A stretch of 64,000 nucleotides of DNA from Mucilaginibacter sp. L196 (lineage in GTDB: Bacteria; Bacteroidota; Bacteroidia; Sphingobacteriales; Sphingobacteriaceae). Each line of letters opens with the position of its first letter. The first letter of the stretch is position 1. The notes beneath the pieces were generated by a model. It saw only the letters and a list, made by a program, of their open reading frames with translations. It was not told the origin of the DNA and did no database searches. The stretch spans positions 1,284,292 through 1,348,291 of the forward strand of contig NZ_LMUO01000019.1 of assembly GCF_009765905.1 (NCBI RefSeq). Direction: 5' to 3'. The position numbers and the translations under genes were made by a program. Shown here piece by piece: positions 10,254-18,361 of the stretch.

Positions 10254-13200
10254 TTATTTGATATTCGTTTTTACACCAAACGAGAAGGTCCGCTCCAAAG
10301 GATAAATCTCTTCAGTCGACTGCAATAGCTCAGGATCTACATATTGATGTGCAAATGCTCCTGAAACAGTAAGGAGGTTTTCAACACTGGTGTATAATCT
10401 TAGCTGGTAAATATGAAACCTTTGGGTGAGCCTGTCGGGAAAAGTATAGCCCAATTGAACATTTTTTAAACGCATATAAGCGGTGTTTAACAAATACCCC
10501 GATTGAGAAATTTCATTCTTAGCTGCTCCATTGGCCAAGTCAATCCGTGGGAAATAGCCATTAGGGTTTGAAGGTGTCCACCTGTCTGCTATTTTGGGAG
10601 TTACCATACTTTGATAGGTACTGGTAATGTTCCAAAAATACTCGTTAGTTGGCATGTAGTCGGCAGGGCCTTGTCCCTGGATGAATATGCTCAGGTCAAT
10701 TCCTTTCCAACTGGCGCCGGTAGTAAAGCCATAAAAATATTTGGGGGTGCTGTTGCCGATAATTTCCTCATCACCTGGGTTAGTAGCAGTACCATTTCCA
10801 TAGTCGATTTTGCCGTTATGGTTAAGATCAGCATATTGAACATCGCCCGGGTACCAGGTGCTGCCACTGATTGCTGCCTGGCTTGGGGCGTTGGCAATTT
10901 GTGCCTGCGACTGGAATTTACCTAAGGTTTTGAATCCCCAAATAGCACCCATTTGTTCGCCCGCATAAGGTTGATTAATGAAGTCCGTGGGGTTTCCGCT
11001 ATACTGATCTACCTTGCCCGAATAATGCGACAATGTAGCCCTTGCCATTAAATGAACCTGGTTAAATTGGTGTTGCCATGTAACCGTCAAGTCCCATCCT
11101 TTTGTAGTTGATGCTGCATTATTTATTTGTGGCGCAGTAGCGCCTAACGTAGCCGGAGGAGTGCTTGCAGGGGCCAACTGGTCGGTTATATGCTTGTTAT
11201 ACCAGTCAAATGTAGCGCTAAAATCGGTCAGGAAAGTCACATCCATACCCAAATCAAGTTCAGATGGCTTTGTCCAGGTAATTGTAGGGCTTACCAAAGC
11301 CGGATTGGATATAGCGGGCTGACGGCCGCCGGTTGAAGGGCTAAATATCCAACTGGTACCTGTAGGTGCGGTGACAGGCAGATTACTGATGTAAGGATAA
11401 TAATTACCGCCACTAAGGAGTGAGCTAATATCGCCTAAGCTGCCATAAGACGCCCTGAACTTGAGGTTGTCAATTGATTTTGCTAAAGGTTTAAAAAAAC
11501 CTTCCTTTGAAATGTTCCAGCCTGCAGACGCTGATGGAAAATCATGATAGCGTGTATCAGCGGGGAATAATGAAGTACCCATATAGTCGGAGTTAACTTC
11601 AACCAGGTATTTCTCTTCATAGTTATAGTTTATCCTGCCGATTAAACTGTTAGTAGCCCAGCTATAACCATTATCGGCTGTGCTTTGTATACCGTCGGTC
11701 AGGCTAATTGATGGTTGGGAAAGATTATATAAATTTTGTGCATTACCGGACAATTCTGAGTATGTTTTCTGTTCTGCTTGTTCACCCACCTGTATTTTAA
11801 AATAATTTCCGCCGAGGTGTTTTTCGTAACTGGTAAAAACATTGTACATGTAATAACTGCTCAACTGATAGTCCTCATTTATAGAGCTTATGGTATTACT
11901 AATAGTTTGCGGGTTCGCTACACTAGCAGTATAGAAAGGCAAAATAGAGGAATTGATATTGTAACTGGTGTAATTATAGCTATAATGGCCGGTTATATTC
12001 CATCCAGGCAGGGGCTTAATGATGACATCGCCACTTATGCTGCTTAGATTATTGCGGGATACATTACGGCCACCTTGCTGGAGTTGAGCTAAATATGAGG
12101 ATGGATCCAGCCCCCCATTAGGGTCATACAAAGGAATAATGGGCCATGTCCTGGCTATCTGGTGAAAAAAGTTACTGCCGGTATTTGCGCCGCCATTATA
12201 AGGAGAGTTATCATTTTCTTGTGCAAATGATGATTTTACACTAAAGGTGATATACTTATTAATATCGGCGGTAACATTTGCTCTTAGGTTGTCGCGTTTA
12301 TAACTATCGGCAAAATAGTTAAATAAACCATTTTGATTTTCAGTACCCACTCCAACAAAGTAGTTTATCTTCTCGCTGCCTCCGCTTACACTAAAATTTT
12401 GCTGCTGGCTGGGAGACCATTTTTTTAAATAAATTTTGAACCAGTCATTATTGGCATTTCCCCCGCCATAAGCCGCCCAAACACCATTACTTTGAGCAAT
12501 GGTAGTTGGGGTACCGCTGGGATTATTCATATATGCTATGATCCTGTTAATGTTAGATTGGCTAAAGAATAATCCCCCACCTGAATTAACGTTTGCCTCA
12601 TTAAAAGTATTTGCAAAAACAAGTGAATTAGACATTACCGGCACATCTATTGGCTGGGCATATGAAAAATTATTATTGTAGCTTAATTGTGGGGCCTGAT
12701 TTCTTTTGCCTTGTTTTGTAGTAATTAATAACACCCCATTTGGCGCCCTTGACCCGTAAAGTGCCGATGAGGCGGCATCTTTTAATAAGGTTACACTTTC
12801 AATATCATTTGGGTTTAAGCTGTTTATATCGGTTTCCACACCATCAACCAGGATCAGCGGGCCACTAAGATTACCTCCGGTAGCACTAGTAGAGCTGAAC
12901 CCTGTAAAACCACGCACATTAATACTTTTTGTAGCATCAGGAGCGCCACCACCAGTACCAGTAGTTATGTTAAGATTGGCCATTAAACCTTGCAAAGCAT
13001 CACCAATATTGGTTACCGGCCTGTCTATTAGTTGCTTAGGTCCTATCTGATCTACAGCGCCTGTAAGGTCCAGCTTTTTCTGGGTACCATAGGCTACCAC
13101 GACTACATCATTAAGATCAGTTGGTCTGGGTCGCAGGTGAATGATCATTTCACTTCCCGGAGTTGCCGGAACGTCTTTGGTAACGAATCCTACAAATGAA

Positions 13201-13799
13201 AAACTCAATACCGAATTATCTGGCGCTTCTAATGTAAATTTACCGTTGGCATCAGTTTGAGTAGCTGCTTTGCCGCCCTTTACTTTTACGGTTACGCCCG
13301 GCAAAGGCATGTTATTACTGTCCACTACTTTCCCTGATACACGTACCGGGGCTATAACCGATTTGTTTGAGAGGATATTTGTAGCTTCTTTTTTTTGAAG
13401 GATAATTGTCTTATCTTTAATTGAGTAAGTAAATGGCTGATTTTCAAAACATTTATTTAAAACCTCTATCAATGGTTCATTCTTAGCCTGAATGTCAACC
13501 TCTTTTGCAGTTTTTAGTAAATTCGATTCATATACAAAATCATAACCTGTTTGTCTTTTAATCTCTTTAAATACTTTAGTTAAGGATGTGCTTTTTTTTG
13601 TCAGGGTAACAAACTGCCCATCAGCCGCCACTGACACTTGTAAAAAAGCAAAAAACAATAAAAAGCAAGTAAGATTTATCCTCATAAGCCAGCGTTTTAA
13701 ATTCGGATCTTTAAGAATTGTAAGCCATTTATTTTTTGATGACAAATATTTAGTACAGCTATTTAAGCCGTATCCATTTACATTGTAAAATTTATACAT
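10254..13799 (-). CDS. SusC/RagA-family TonB-dependent receptor with STN domain (PUL 1)
   Basis: Outer-membrane transporter of 1181 aa for oligosaccharides. Order: long N-terminal leader with a hydrophobic signal around residues 40-58, STN secretin/TonB short N-terminal domain (about 65-115), carboxypeptidase-D-like regulatory domain (VSGKVVDSNNMPLPGVTVKVKGG), plug with the SusC signature (DVVVVAYGTQKK, LILVDGVETDINSLNPNDIESVTLLKDAASSALYGSRAPNGVLLITTK), then a 22-strand barrel ending in FSFGVKTNIK. The STN domain is the part that signals to a FecR anti-sigma, and FecR and ECF sigma genes lie directly upstream, so this receptor is probably both transporter and sensor. The N-terminal leader is long; residue 39 (Met) is an alternative start. 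Confidence 0.96.
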   Translation of the reverse strand: MYKFYNVNGYGLNSCTKYLSSKNKWLTILKDPNLKRWLMRINLTCFLLFFAFLQVSVAADGQFVTLTKKSTSLTKVFKEIKRQTGYDFVYESNLLKTAKEVDIQAKNEPLIEVLNKCFENQPFTYSIKDKTIILQKKEATNILSNKSVIAPVRVSGKVVDSNNMPLPGVTVKVKGGKAATQTDANGKFTLEAPDNSVLSFSFVGFVTKDVPATPGSEMIIHLRPRPTDLNDVVVVAYGTQKKLDLTGAVDQIGPKQLIDRPVTNIGDALQGLMANLNITTGTGGGAPDATKSINVRGFTGFSSTSATGGNLSGPLILVDGVETDINSLNPNDIESVTLLKDAASSALYGSRAPNGVLLITTKQGKRNQAPQLSYNNNFSYAQPIDVPVMSNSLVFANTFNEANVNSGGGLFFSQSNINRIIAYMNNPSGTPTTIAQSNGVWAAYGGGNANNDWFKIYLKKWSPSQQQNFSVSGGSEKINYFVGVGTENQNGLFNYFADSYKRDNLRANVTADINKYITFSVKSSFAQENDNSPYNGGANTGSNFFHQIARTWPIIPLYDPNGGLDPSSYLAQLQQGGRNVSRNNLSSISGDVIIKPLPGWNITGHYSYNYTSYNINSSILPFYTASVANPQTISNTISSINEDYQLSSYYMYNVFTSYEKHLGGNYFKIQVGEQAEQKTYSELSGNAQNLYNLSQPSISLTDGIQSTADNGYSWATNSLIGRINYNYEEKYLVEVNSDYMGTSLFPADTRYHDFPSASAGWNISKEGFFKPLAKSIDNLKFRASYGSLGDISSLLSGGNYYPYISNLPVTAPTGTSWIFSPSTGGRQPAISNPALVSPTITWTKPSELDLGMDVTFLTDFSATFDWYNKHITDQLAPASTPPATLGATAPQINNAASTTKGWDLTVTWQHQFNQVHLMARATLSHYSGKVDQYSGNPTDFINQPYAGEQMGAIWGFKTLGKFQSQAQIANAPSQAAISGSTWYPGDVQYADLNHNGKIDYGNGTATNPGDEEIIGNSTPKYFYGFTTGASWKGIDLSIFIQGQGPADYMPTNEYFWNITSTYQSMVTPKIADRWTPSNPNGYFPRIDLANGAAKNEISQSGYLLNTAYMRLKNVQLGYTFPDRLTQRFHIYQLRLYTSVENLLTVSGAFAHQYVDPELLQSTEEIYPLERTFSFGVKTNIK

Positions 13800-13864
13800 T
13801 TGTTAGGGTTTTAATAATTGATATTGTTCGCAACAGTTAAATTATGTGGGAATCCTGAAATCTG

Positions 13865-13890
13865 ATCGGGGGCGGTCCAACGCCTCCGAT
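13865..13890 (-). terminator. Hairpin between fecR and susC
   Basis: Arms 13865..13874 and 13881..13890 (ATCGGGGGCG and CGCCTCCGAT, one mismatch) flank a 6-base loop. The hairpin separates the sigma/FecR pair from susC, where a partial terminator would let the regulators and the receptor be expressed at different levels. No strong U-tract is seen. Confidence 0.4.
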
Positions 13891-13921
13891 TTCTTTTACA
13901 GTTATCCATAGATTATGAATG

Positions 13922-15085
13922 TTATGGCATAACTAAAATCCTCCTTCCTTCTAATTCAAAGTGTACACCTTTTGTAGTTTCTAATACAGAAAGAATTTCA
14001 TTGATATTTTTTGTTCTTGAAATTGAACCGCCAAATTCAGCATCCTCAATAGTTCCTTTGTAACTTATATCCACATCATACCACCTGCTGATTTGGCGCA
14101 TAATGTCTTTCAGCGGTGTACCTTCAAACTCAAAATTTCCATTTTTCCACGCCATAACCTCGTCTAAATCCGCGGCCTGCACTATGATAGAAGAACCTGA
14201 TGGCGATACAACTGCTTGAAAACCTGGTTTAAGGAGAGTTGCCTGAGAACCTACTGAGATTTTAACTTTCCCATTTATAAGCGTGGTTTTCATAGTAGGT
14301 TCATCCTGGTAAGCATTTATGTTGAACTGCGTTCCTAAATCCTCAATTGTTTGATCTCGTACCTTTACTTTAAATGGATGCAATGCATCATGCACTACTT
14401 CGAAATAAACTTCCCCTGTAATTTTCACAACACGTTCATTTCCGCTAAAACTAGTTGGAAAAGTAATTGATGATTCTGCATTCAACCAAACCTTGGTTCC
14501 GTCTGCTAAAACCAATGGATAAGGAGATTGCTCACCACGTACTGTAGAAAGCGTATTGAACTGCACCTGGGTTGCTAAAGAACTATTAATGCCTGAAGCC
14601 GTGTAGGTAATGGATTTGCTGGAATTAACTTGCACAAGCGCACTGCCCTGTTGCGCCAGTCTGCCATTTAAACCTCTAGTTAAGATTATCTTTTGACCAT
14701 TAGCTAGCGTTAAGGTCGCCTTATTGGTTCCGGGGAGAATCTCTTGTTTTTGATTTTTGGCTATTTGCTGGGTTGGCTTTTTATTAAGAATGAAATAACC
14801 ACCAAGGGAAATACATAACAAAATCGAAGCCGCAGCTGCTATCCGGGGCCATATCGTTTTAACTTTAATATCTTGAACAGACTTAATCTGCTCGTTAATC
14901 CGGCTCAATATCAGTTGCCGGTGTTTATCTTCAGATTCAGCAATATTTGCATCAATATAAATATTTTCGCTGCCTTCATTCTTAAACCATTCATCAAATT
15001 CTAATTGTTCTGAATGAGTTAGTTGGCCTTTTAAATATTTATTGGCTAATTCCTGAATTCTAATTTTTTGCGGATCAATAGGCAT
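13922..15085 (-). CDS. FecR-family anti-sigma factor
   Basis: Inner-membrane anti-sigma factor that holds the neighbouring ECF sigma factor and receives the signal from the STN domain of SusC. From the chosen start (MPIDPQKIRIQ; a 13-residue longer form is possible) it is 387 aa: a cytoplasmic anti-sigma region with short helices (QELANKYLKGQLTHSEQLEFDEWF), one transmembrane segment around residues 82-100, a periplasmic FecR domain (VRGEQSPYPLVLADGTKVWLNAES.., GEVYFEV) and a C-terminal DUF4974 domain (FEGTPLKDIMRQISRWYDVDI). The sigma gene is just upstream and susC downstream. Confidence 0.95.
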   Translation of the reverse strand: MPIDPQKIRIQELANKYLKGQLTHSEQLEFDEWFKNEGSENIYIDANIAESEDKHRQLILSRINEQIKSVQDIKVKTIWPRIAAAASILLCISLGGYFILNKKPTQQIAKNQKQEILPGTNKATLTLANGQKIILTRGLNGRLAQQGSALVQVNSSKSITYTASGINSSLATQVQFNTLSTVRGEQSPYPLVLADGTKVWLNAESSITFPTSFSGNERVVKITGEVYFEVVHDALHPFKVKVRDQTIEDLGTQFNINAYQDEPTMKTTLINGKVKISVGSQATLLKPGFQAVVSPSGSSIIVQAADLDEVMAWKNGNFEFEGTPLKDIMRQISRWYDVDISYKGTIEDAEFGGSISRTKNINEILSVLETTKGVHFELEGRRILVMP

Positions 15086-15164
15086 TATTAAGGTGCTTTT
15101 ATAACAAGTACCCGCAAAAAGCAAAAACCCGCAAAATATTTAATCTTTTTTTAGCAGTTTAATT

Positions 15165-15734
15165 TTACAGCAAAAATGTGGTAAGGAAAGATCCTAAAGC
15201 TGTCTTTAGGGTTTTCTTAGCACGTGCTAAGTGTGCTTCAACAGATCGTTCAGTTATATTCAATTCTTCAGCGATTGTTTTATAGCTCATGTTTTCTTCT
15301 TTATTCATCCGGTAAATCAGCCTGCTTTGTTCAGGTAATTTACCGATCAACATTTCCAGCCTTTGACGCAATTCTTCAAATGATAAATACTGTTGGGTCG
15401 AGTCATCCAGCACATCAACAGTTAAACCATCAATTTCATTATATAATCTTTCCGTACGCTGACTATTCAGAACCTTAATTACGCGGTATTTAACAGAAAC
15501 AAAAAGGAAATTTTCTAAAGCATTAGTAATTATCAATGAATGCCTGCGTTTCCATAAAGACACAAAAATATCCTGAATAATATTCTCCGCCTCCATAATA
15601 TCACCGATTTTATGTATAGCAAGATTAAGCACCCTGACCCAATAACGGTTATAAATTGTATTGAACGCAACATGGTCATCCTGGGCCATAAGCTCAAGTA
15701 ATTTATCATCCGTGAATTTAGTATAATTGGTCAT
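15165..15734 (-). CDS. ECF RNA polymerase sigma-70 factor
   Basis: A 189-aa extracytoplasmic-function sigma factor of the Bacteroidetes FecI-like group. Region sigma2 is at about residues 22-88 (FNTIYNRYWVRVLNLAIHKIGD..AENIIQDIFVSLWKRR) and sigma4 at about 125-175 (LPEQSRLIYRMNKEENMSYKTIAEELNITERSVEAHLARAKK) with a clear helix-turn-helix. It is followed by fecR and an STN-type susC, the standard trans-envelope relay that induces a PUL when its glycan is bound. It probably directs transcription of susC and the genes beyond. Confidence 0.95.
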   Translation of the reverse strand: MTNYTKFTDDKLLELMAQDDHVAFNTIYNRYWVRVLNLAIHKIGDIMEAENIIQDIFVSLWKRRHSLIITNALENFLFVSVKYRVIKVLNSQRTERLYNEIDGLTVDVLDDSTQQYLSFEELRQRLEMLIGKLPEQSRLIYRMNKEENMSYKTIAEELNITERSVEAHLARAKKTLKTALGSFLTTFLL

Positions 15735-16048
15735 TTATGGCAGAAACCAGGGGCACTCTAGCGTGCAATCTATTCATTCAAAATATAAAATCAAAGTAAA
15801 TATTTACTCAGGCGTTTGATAATGTGTTTATTAAAATCAACTATGTGAGTTTTGTCGGATCATTTTTTAATTCAAGGGGGCATTTTGTAGCTAATTTTAA
15901 TTAATTATGAAAACGCAATTATTAACCATTTTTTAAAGCTGGCTTAATAACTTCTTATTGCCCGCATCACCAATAACTCATATCTAAGCCATGATTTTGC
16001 TTCCGGTTTTGTTCGTGTTGTTTTTACCGCTGATTTATTAGCAATTGA

Positions 16049-16078
16049 TACATAATGCATTATGTAATACATAATGCA
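16049..16078. repeat. 18-bp perfect palindrome plus repeated half-site
   Basis: TACATAATGCATTATGTA (16049..16066) is self-complementary, and ATACATAATGCA recurs immediately after (16067..16078), giving three related half-sites in 30 bp. The shape fits a dimeric repressor operator, but the nearest start (sigma factor, minus strand) is about 300 bp away and no intact downstream gene on the plus strand is close. It may be an orphan of the decayed gene to its right. Confidence 0.4.
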
Positions 16079-16303
16079 CCTAAGGTAAGATTTACATTTA
16101 TATGACGCAAGAAATAATAATTTATTTTTGATTATTTAACCTAATAATGTTAGGAATTGGTTATTAATAGCGGCTTTACAGCTAAATATTTCTTAATTCC
16201 TGAAAGAAAATAAAATTGAAATTCTATTAGCTAGCTCTTAGGTATAAGAAATAATACTTGCTCGCCTTATACTATAATGAAACTCCTCTTATTCCAGGGA
16301 TAA

Positions 16304-16405
16304 AGTCTCAACTATACCAGCGGCAACTACACCGAAACTACAAGACTGCTTAATATCGGTATCGCCACGCTGTACAGGAAGCTGAAGGAATACGGATTAG
16401 AATGA
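16304..16405 (+). pseudogene. Remnant of the C-terminal helix-turn-helix of an NtrC-type response regulator
   Basis: The open frame after the in-frame stop at 16301..16303 encodes about 33 residues ending TTRLLNIGIATLYRKLKEYGLE and a stop (16403..16405). This matches the Fis-type DNA-binding tail of sigma-54-dependent response regulators, whose usual end is AA-LL-IGRTTLYRKLKEYGI. No receiver or AAA+ domain is found upstream, and frames there are closed, so only the last exon-like scrap of the gene survives. It marks a deletion or decay point. Confidence 0.6.
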
Positions 16406-16435
16406 TTGTCTGCTGCAACCGGTTATTAGGCGCTG

Positions 16436-16918
16436 CTAATATTTACGAAGATGTCCGATTAAATAGCCGATAATCAAAGCAACGACAATCAACATCCACC
16501 AGTAATATTGCCGATTTTGCAAACTTTGTACTGTTTTTTGGAGGTCGCTAATCTCTGACCTATTAGAGAGCTTTTCATTTTGCAGCCGCATGTTTTGCTG
16601 TTGTAATTTCGCAAGTGTCCCCCCTACTTCTACCGGTTTTTCCTGCTCCAACTGGTAGCGGCGGGTAAAGCCTCCTGCCTTTAGGAATTTGTCACCTTTG
16701 AGTTTTAGAATTAGTTTTTCAGGCAATTCAAAATCGCCATGTTTGCCAGATTCGGCGATAAGCCCTTCCCTAATTAGTGTTTGTACCATGGCAAAGGCGG
16801 TGGCTTCGTCATTATCAAAAAGTTCGAGCAGCTGATTGCGTGTCAGACTATCCGGAATACCAAAGGCTTCCAACATAGCATCCAGCATTTCGCAATCGTA
16901 TTCATTAAGATCGGTCAT
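16436..16918 (-). CDS. Small tail-anchored coiled-coil protein, function unknown
   Basis: I do not recognise a family. The 160-aa product has three visible parts: an N-terminal helical region of about 75 residues that resembles a winged-helix/DNA-binding-like fold (LTRNQLLELFDNDEATAFAMVQTLIREGLIAES), a predicted coiled coil at about 100-135 (LAKLQQQNMRLQNEKLSNRSEISDLQKTVQSLQNR), and a single C-terminal transmembrane segment at about 138-156 (YYWWMLIVVALIIGYLIGH). There is no signal peptide, so it is probably a tail-anchored inner-membrane protein with its bulk in the cytoplasm. It stands alone between a decayed regulator and the YitT gene. Confidence 0.7.
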   Translation of the reverse strand: MTDLNEYDCEMLDAMLEAFGIPDSLTRNQLLELFDNDEATAFAMVQTLIREGLIAESGKHGDFELPEKLILKLKGDKFLKAGGFTRRYQLEQEKPVEVGGTLAKLQQQNMRLQNEKLSNRSEISDLQKTVQSLQNRQYYWWMLIVVALIIGYLIGHLRKY

Positions 16919-17191
16919 TCTGCAAATTAAGCTATAAAAGTGTTATTATTTATTTACTATGCAAGCCCGTTAATTCGTTTTGCGCCGGAATACAAGTTTG
17001 CTTTTGATAACTATGTATATCCCTAATACAAAGATAGCGAAGAAATCGGGCTCAGCTTTGGTTGCTTAAGGTATTACCCGAAAACAAGACAGATCCAATC
17101 CCTAACGCTGGCCTAATTTAATCAGTACGAAAAGAAAGATGCTCCAAAGCTTCGTTCTCTTTAAAACGTTAAAGTTATATTTGACTCTAAA

Positions 17192-18046
17192 ATGAAGACC
17201 CATTTCAAAAACCTGCTATTGATAACGCTCGGAATCCTGTCTGCGGGCATGGGTTTGAAGGGTTTCTTACTTTCCAGCCATTTTATTGATGGTGGCGTTA
17301 CTGGCATATCTATGCTACTGGCAGATATAACAGGCCTGCCGATATCTATCCTGATCTTTATTATTAATATCCCCTTCATTTTTATAGGGTATCGCAAACT
17401 GGGCACTGCGTTTGCGATCAGAAGCGCATTAGCCATCGCCGGGCTTTCACTTTGTCTGGCGTTTATTACTTTCCCGGATGTTACTCCGGATAGGCTGTTG
17501 ACCGCTGTATTTGGTGGATTTTTCATCGGCGTGGGAATCGGGCTGGCGATAAGGGGCGGCGCTGTACTGGACGGAACTGAGATAGCCGCTTTGTTGTTTA
17601 GCAAAAGGTTCCAGCTGTTAAAGGTAAATGATGTGATCTTACTGCTGAACGTAGTTATTTTTTCGGCGGCTGCTTTCTTTTTGGGAATCGAACCTGCGCT
17701 TTACTCTATCCTGACTTATCTGGCCGCTTCCCAAATGATAAACTTTATTTTAAATGGTGTTGACCAATATACTGGTATAACCGTAGTTTCAATCAAAAGC
17801 GAGGAGATCAGGCAGGTTATTACCGAAAAGCTTGGCCGGGGCGTTACGATCTACCAGGGGAAAAATGGTTATGGAAAAGACGGCGAAATCAATGATCCGC
17901 GTGACATTATTTTCACTGTCGCCACACGGCTTGAAATCCCCGCTTTAAAACAACACATATTAGCTATTGACCCTACAGCATTTATTGTTCAGCAAAGTAT
18001 TGACGATACAACCGGCGGTTTACTAAAGAGGAAAGGTATACATTGA
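17192..18046 (+). CDS. YitT family membrane protein (DUF161/DUF2179)
   Basis: A 284-aa protein with five to six transmembrane helices in the first 190 residues (LLITLGILSAGMGLKGFLLSSHFIDGGVTGISMLLADITGLPIS is the typical YitT opening) and a soluble C-terminal DUF2179 domain (VVSIKSEEIRQVITEKLGRGVTIYQGKNGYG..IIFTVATRLEIPALKQHILAIDPTAFIV). Family function is not established; a transport role is often guessed. It is monocistronic and convergent with the RND operon, with a strong hairpin between them. Confidence 0.92.
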   Translation: MKTHFKNLLLITLGILSAGMGLKGFLLSSHFIDGGVTGISMLLADITGLPISILIFIINIPFIFIGYRKLGTAFAIRSALAIAGLSLCLAFITFPDVTPDRLLTAVFGGFFIGVGIGLAIRGGAVLDGTEIAALLFSKRFQLLKVNDVILLLNVVIFSAAAFFLGIEPALYSILTYLAASQMINFILNGVDQYTGITVVSIKSEEIRQVITEKLGRGVTIYQGKNGYGKDGEINDPRDIIFTVATRLEIPALKQHILAIDPTAFIVQQSIDDTTGGLLKRKGIH

Positions 18047-18361
18047 GCAATGAGCGATAAGCAAAAATAAAATCATTTAATACAGCCCATCGTCTGGCAA
18101 ATGGAATTTAGTTTCTCTTCGGTTGAAGTTTAAGGTGGTGTGCACTCTGCAGGTAACGGATATTATGAAGAAACGCATCCTGGCCGGCTATGCAATATTA
18201 GATTTATATACAGGCGGTAGTGCTGTGAACAAATATATGCCTATACCACTTTCATTATAAAAATTTGATATTTTAAATATCAATGATACGGCCTTTACTA
18301 TGTAGTAAAGGCCGTAAACCGTAATCAGAATTTCATATTTTGGCAGAAAACTCGTTATTTG
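18047..18361. other. Convergent intergenic region
   Basis: About 315 bp between the convergent YitT gene and the RND operon. It contains a strong bidirectional hairpin near 18300 (listed separately). A 31-codon ATG frame (18165..18260) is present but has no recognisable product. Otherwise I see nothing. Confidence 0.5.
18288..18315. terminator. Bidirectional terminator hairpin
   Basis: ACGGCCTTTACTA (18288..18300) and TAGTAAAGGCCGT (18303..18315) are perfect inverse complements, giving a GC-rich stem of at least 11 bp with AT-rich flanks on both sides. It lies between the ends of two convergent transcripts and can serve both. Confidence 0.7.

Larger units (their letters stand above)
15735..16435. 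other. Gene-free interval with regulatory and decayed sequence
   Basis: About 700 bp, strongly AT-rich, without a convincing intact gene. It holds the upstream region of the sigma gene, an 18-bp perfect palindrome (16049..16066, TACATAATGCATTATGTA) followed by a repeated half-site ATACATAATGCA, and near its end the remnant of a Fis-type helix-turn-helix (listed separately). The rest shows nothing I recognise. Confidence 0.6.

Noticed and set aside
17027..17113. A possible gene remnant ending YYPKTRQIQSLTLA on the plus strand
   Set aside because: Protein-like composition but no family recognised and stops on both sides, so it is not called.
17161..17604. A 147-codon minus-strand frame opposite the YitT gene
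   Set aside because: Antisense shadow; the plus strand encodes a clear YitT protein.
18165..18260. A 31-codon plus-strand frame starting MKKRILAGYAIL
   Set aside because: Too short, no recognisable product and no clear signals. It lies in a convergent intergenic region.
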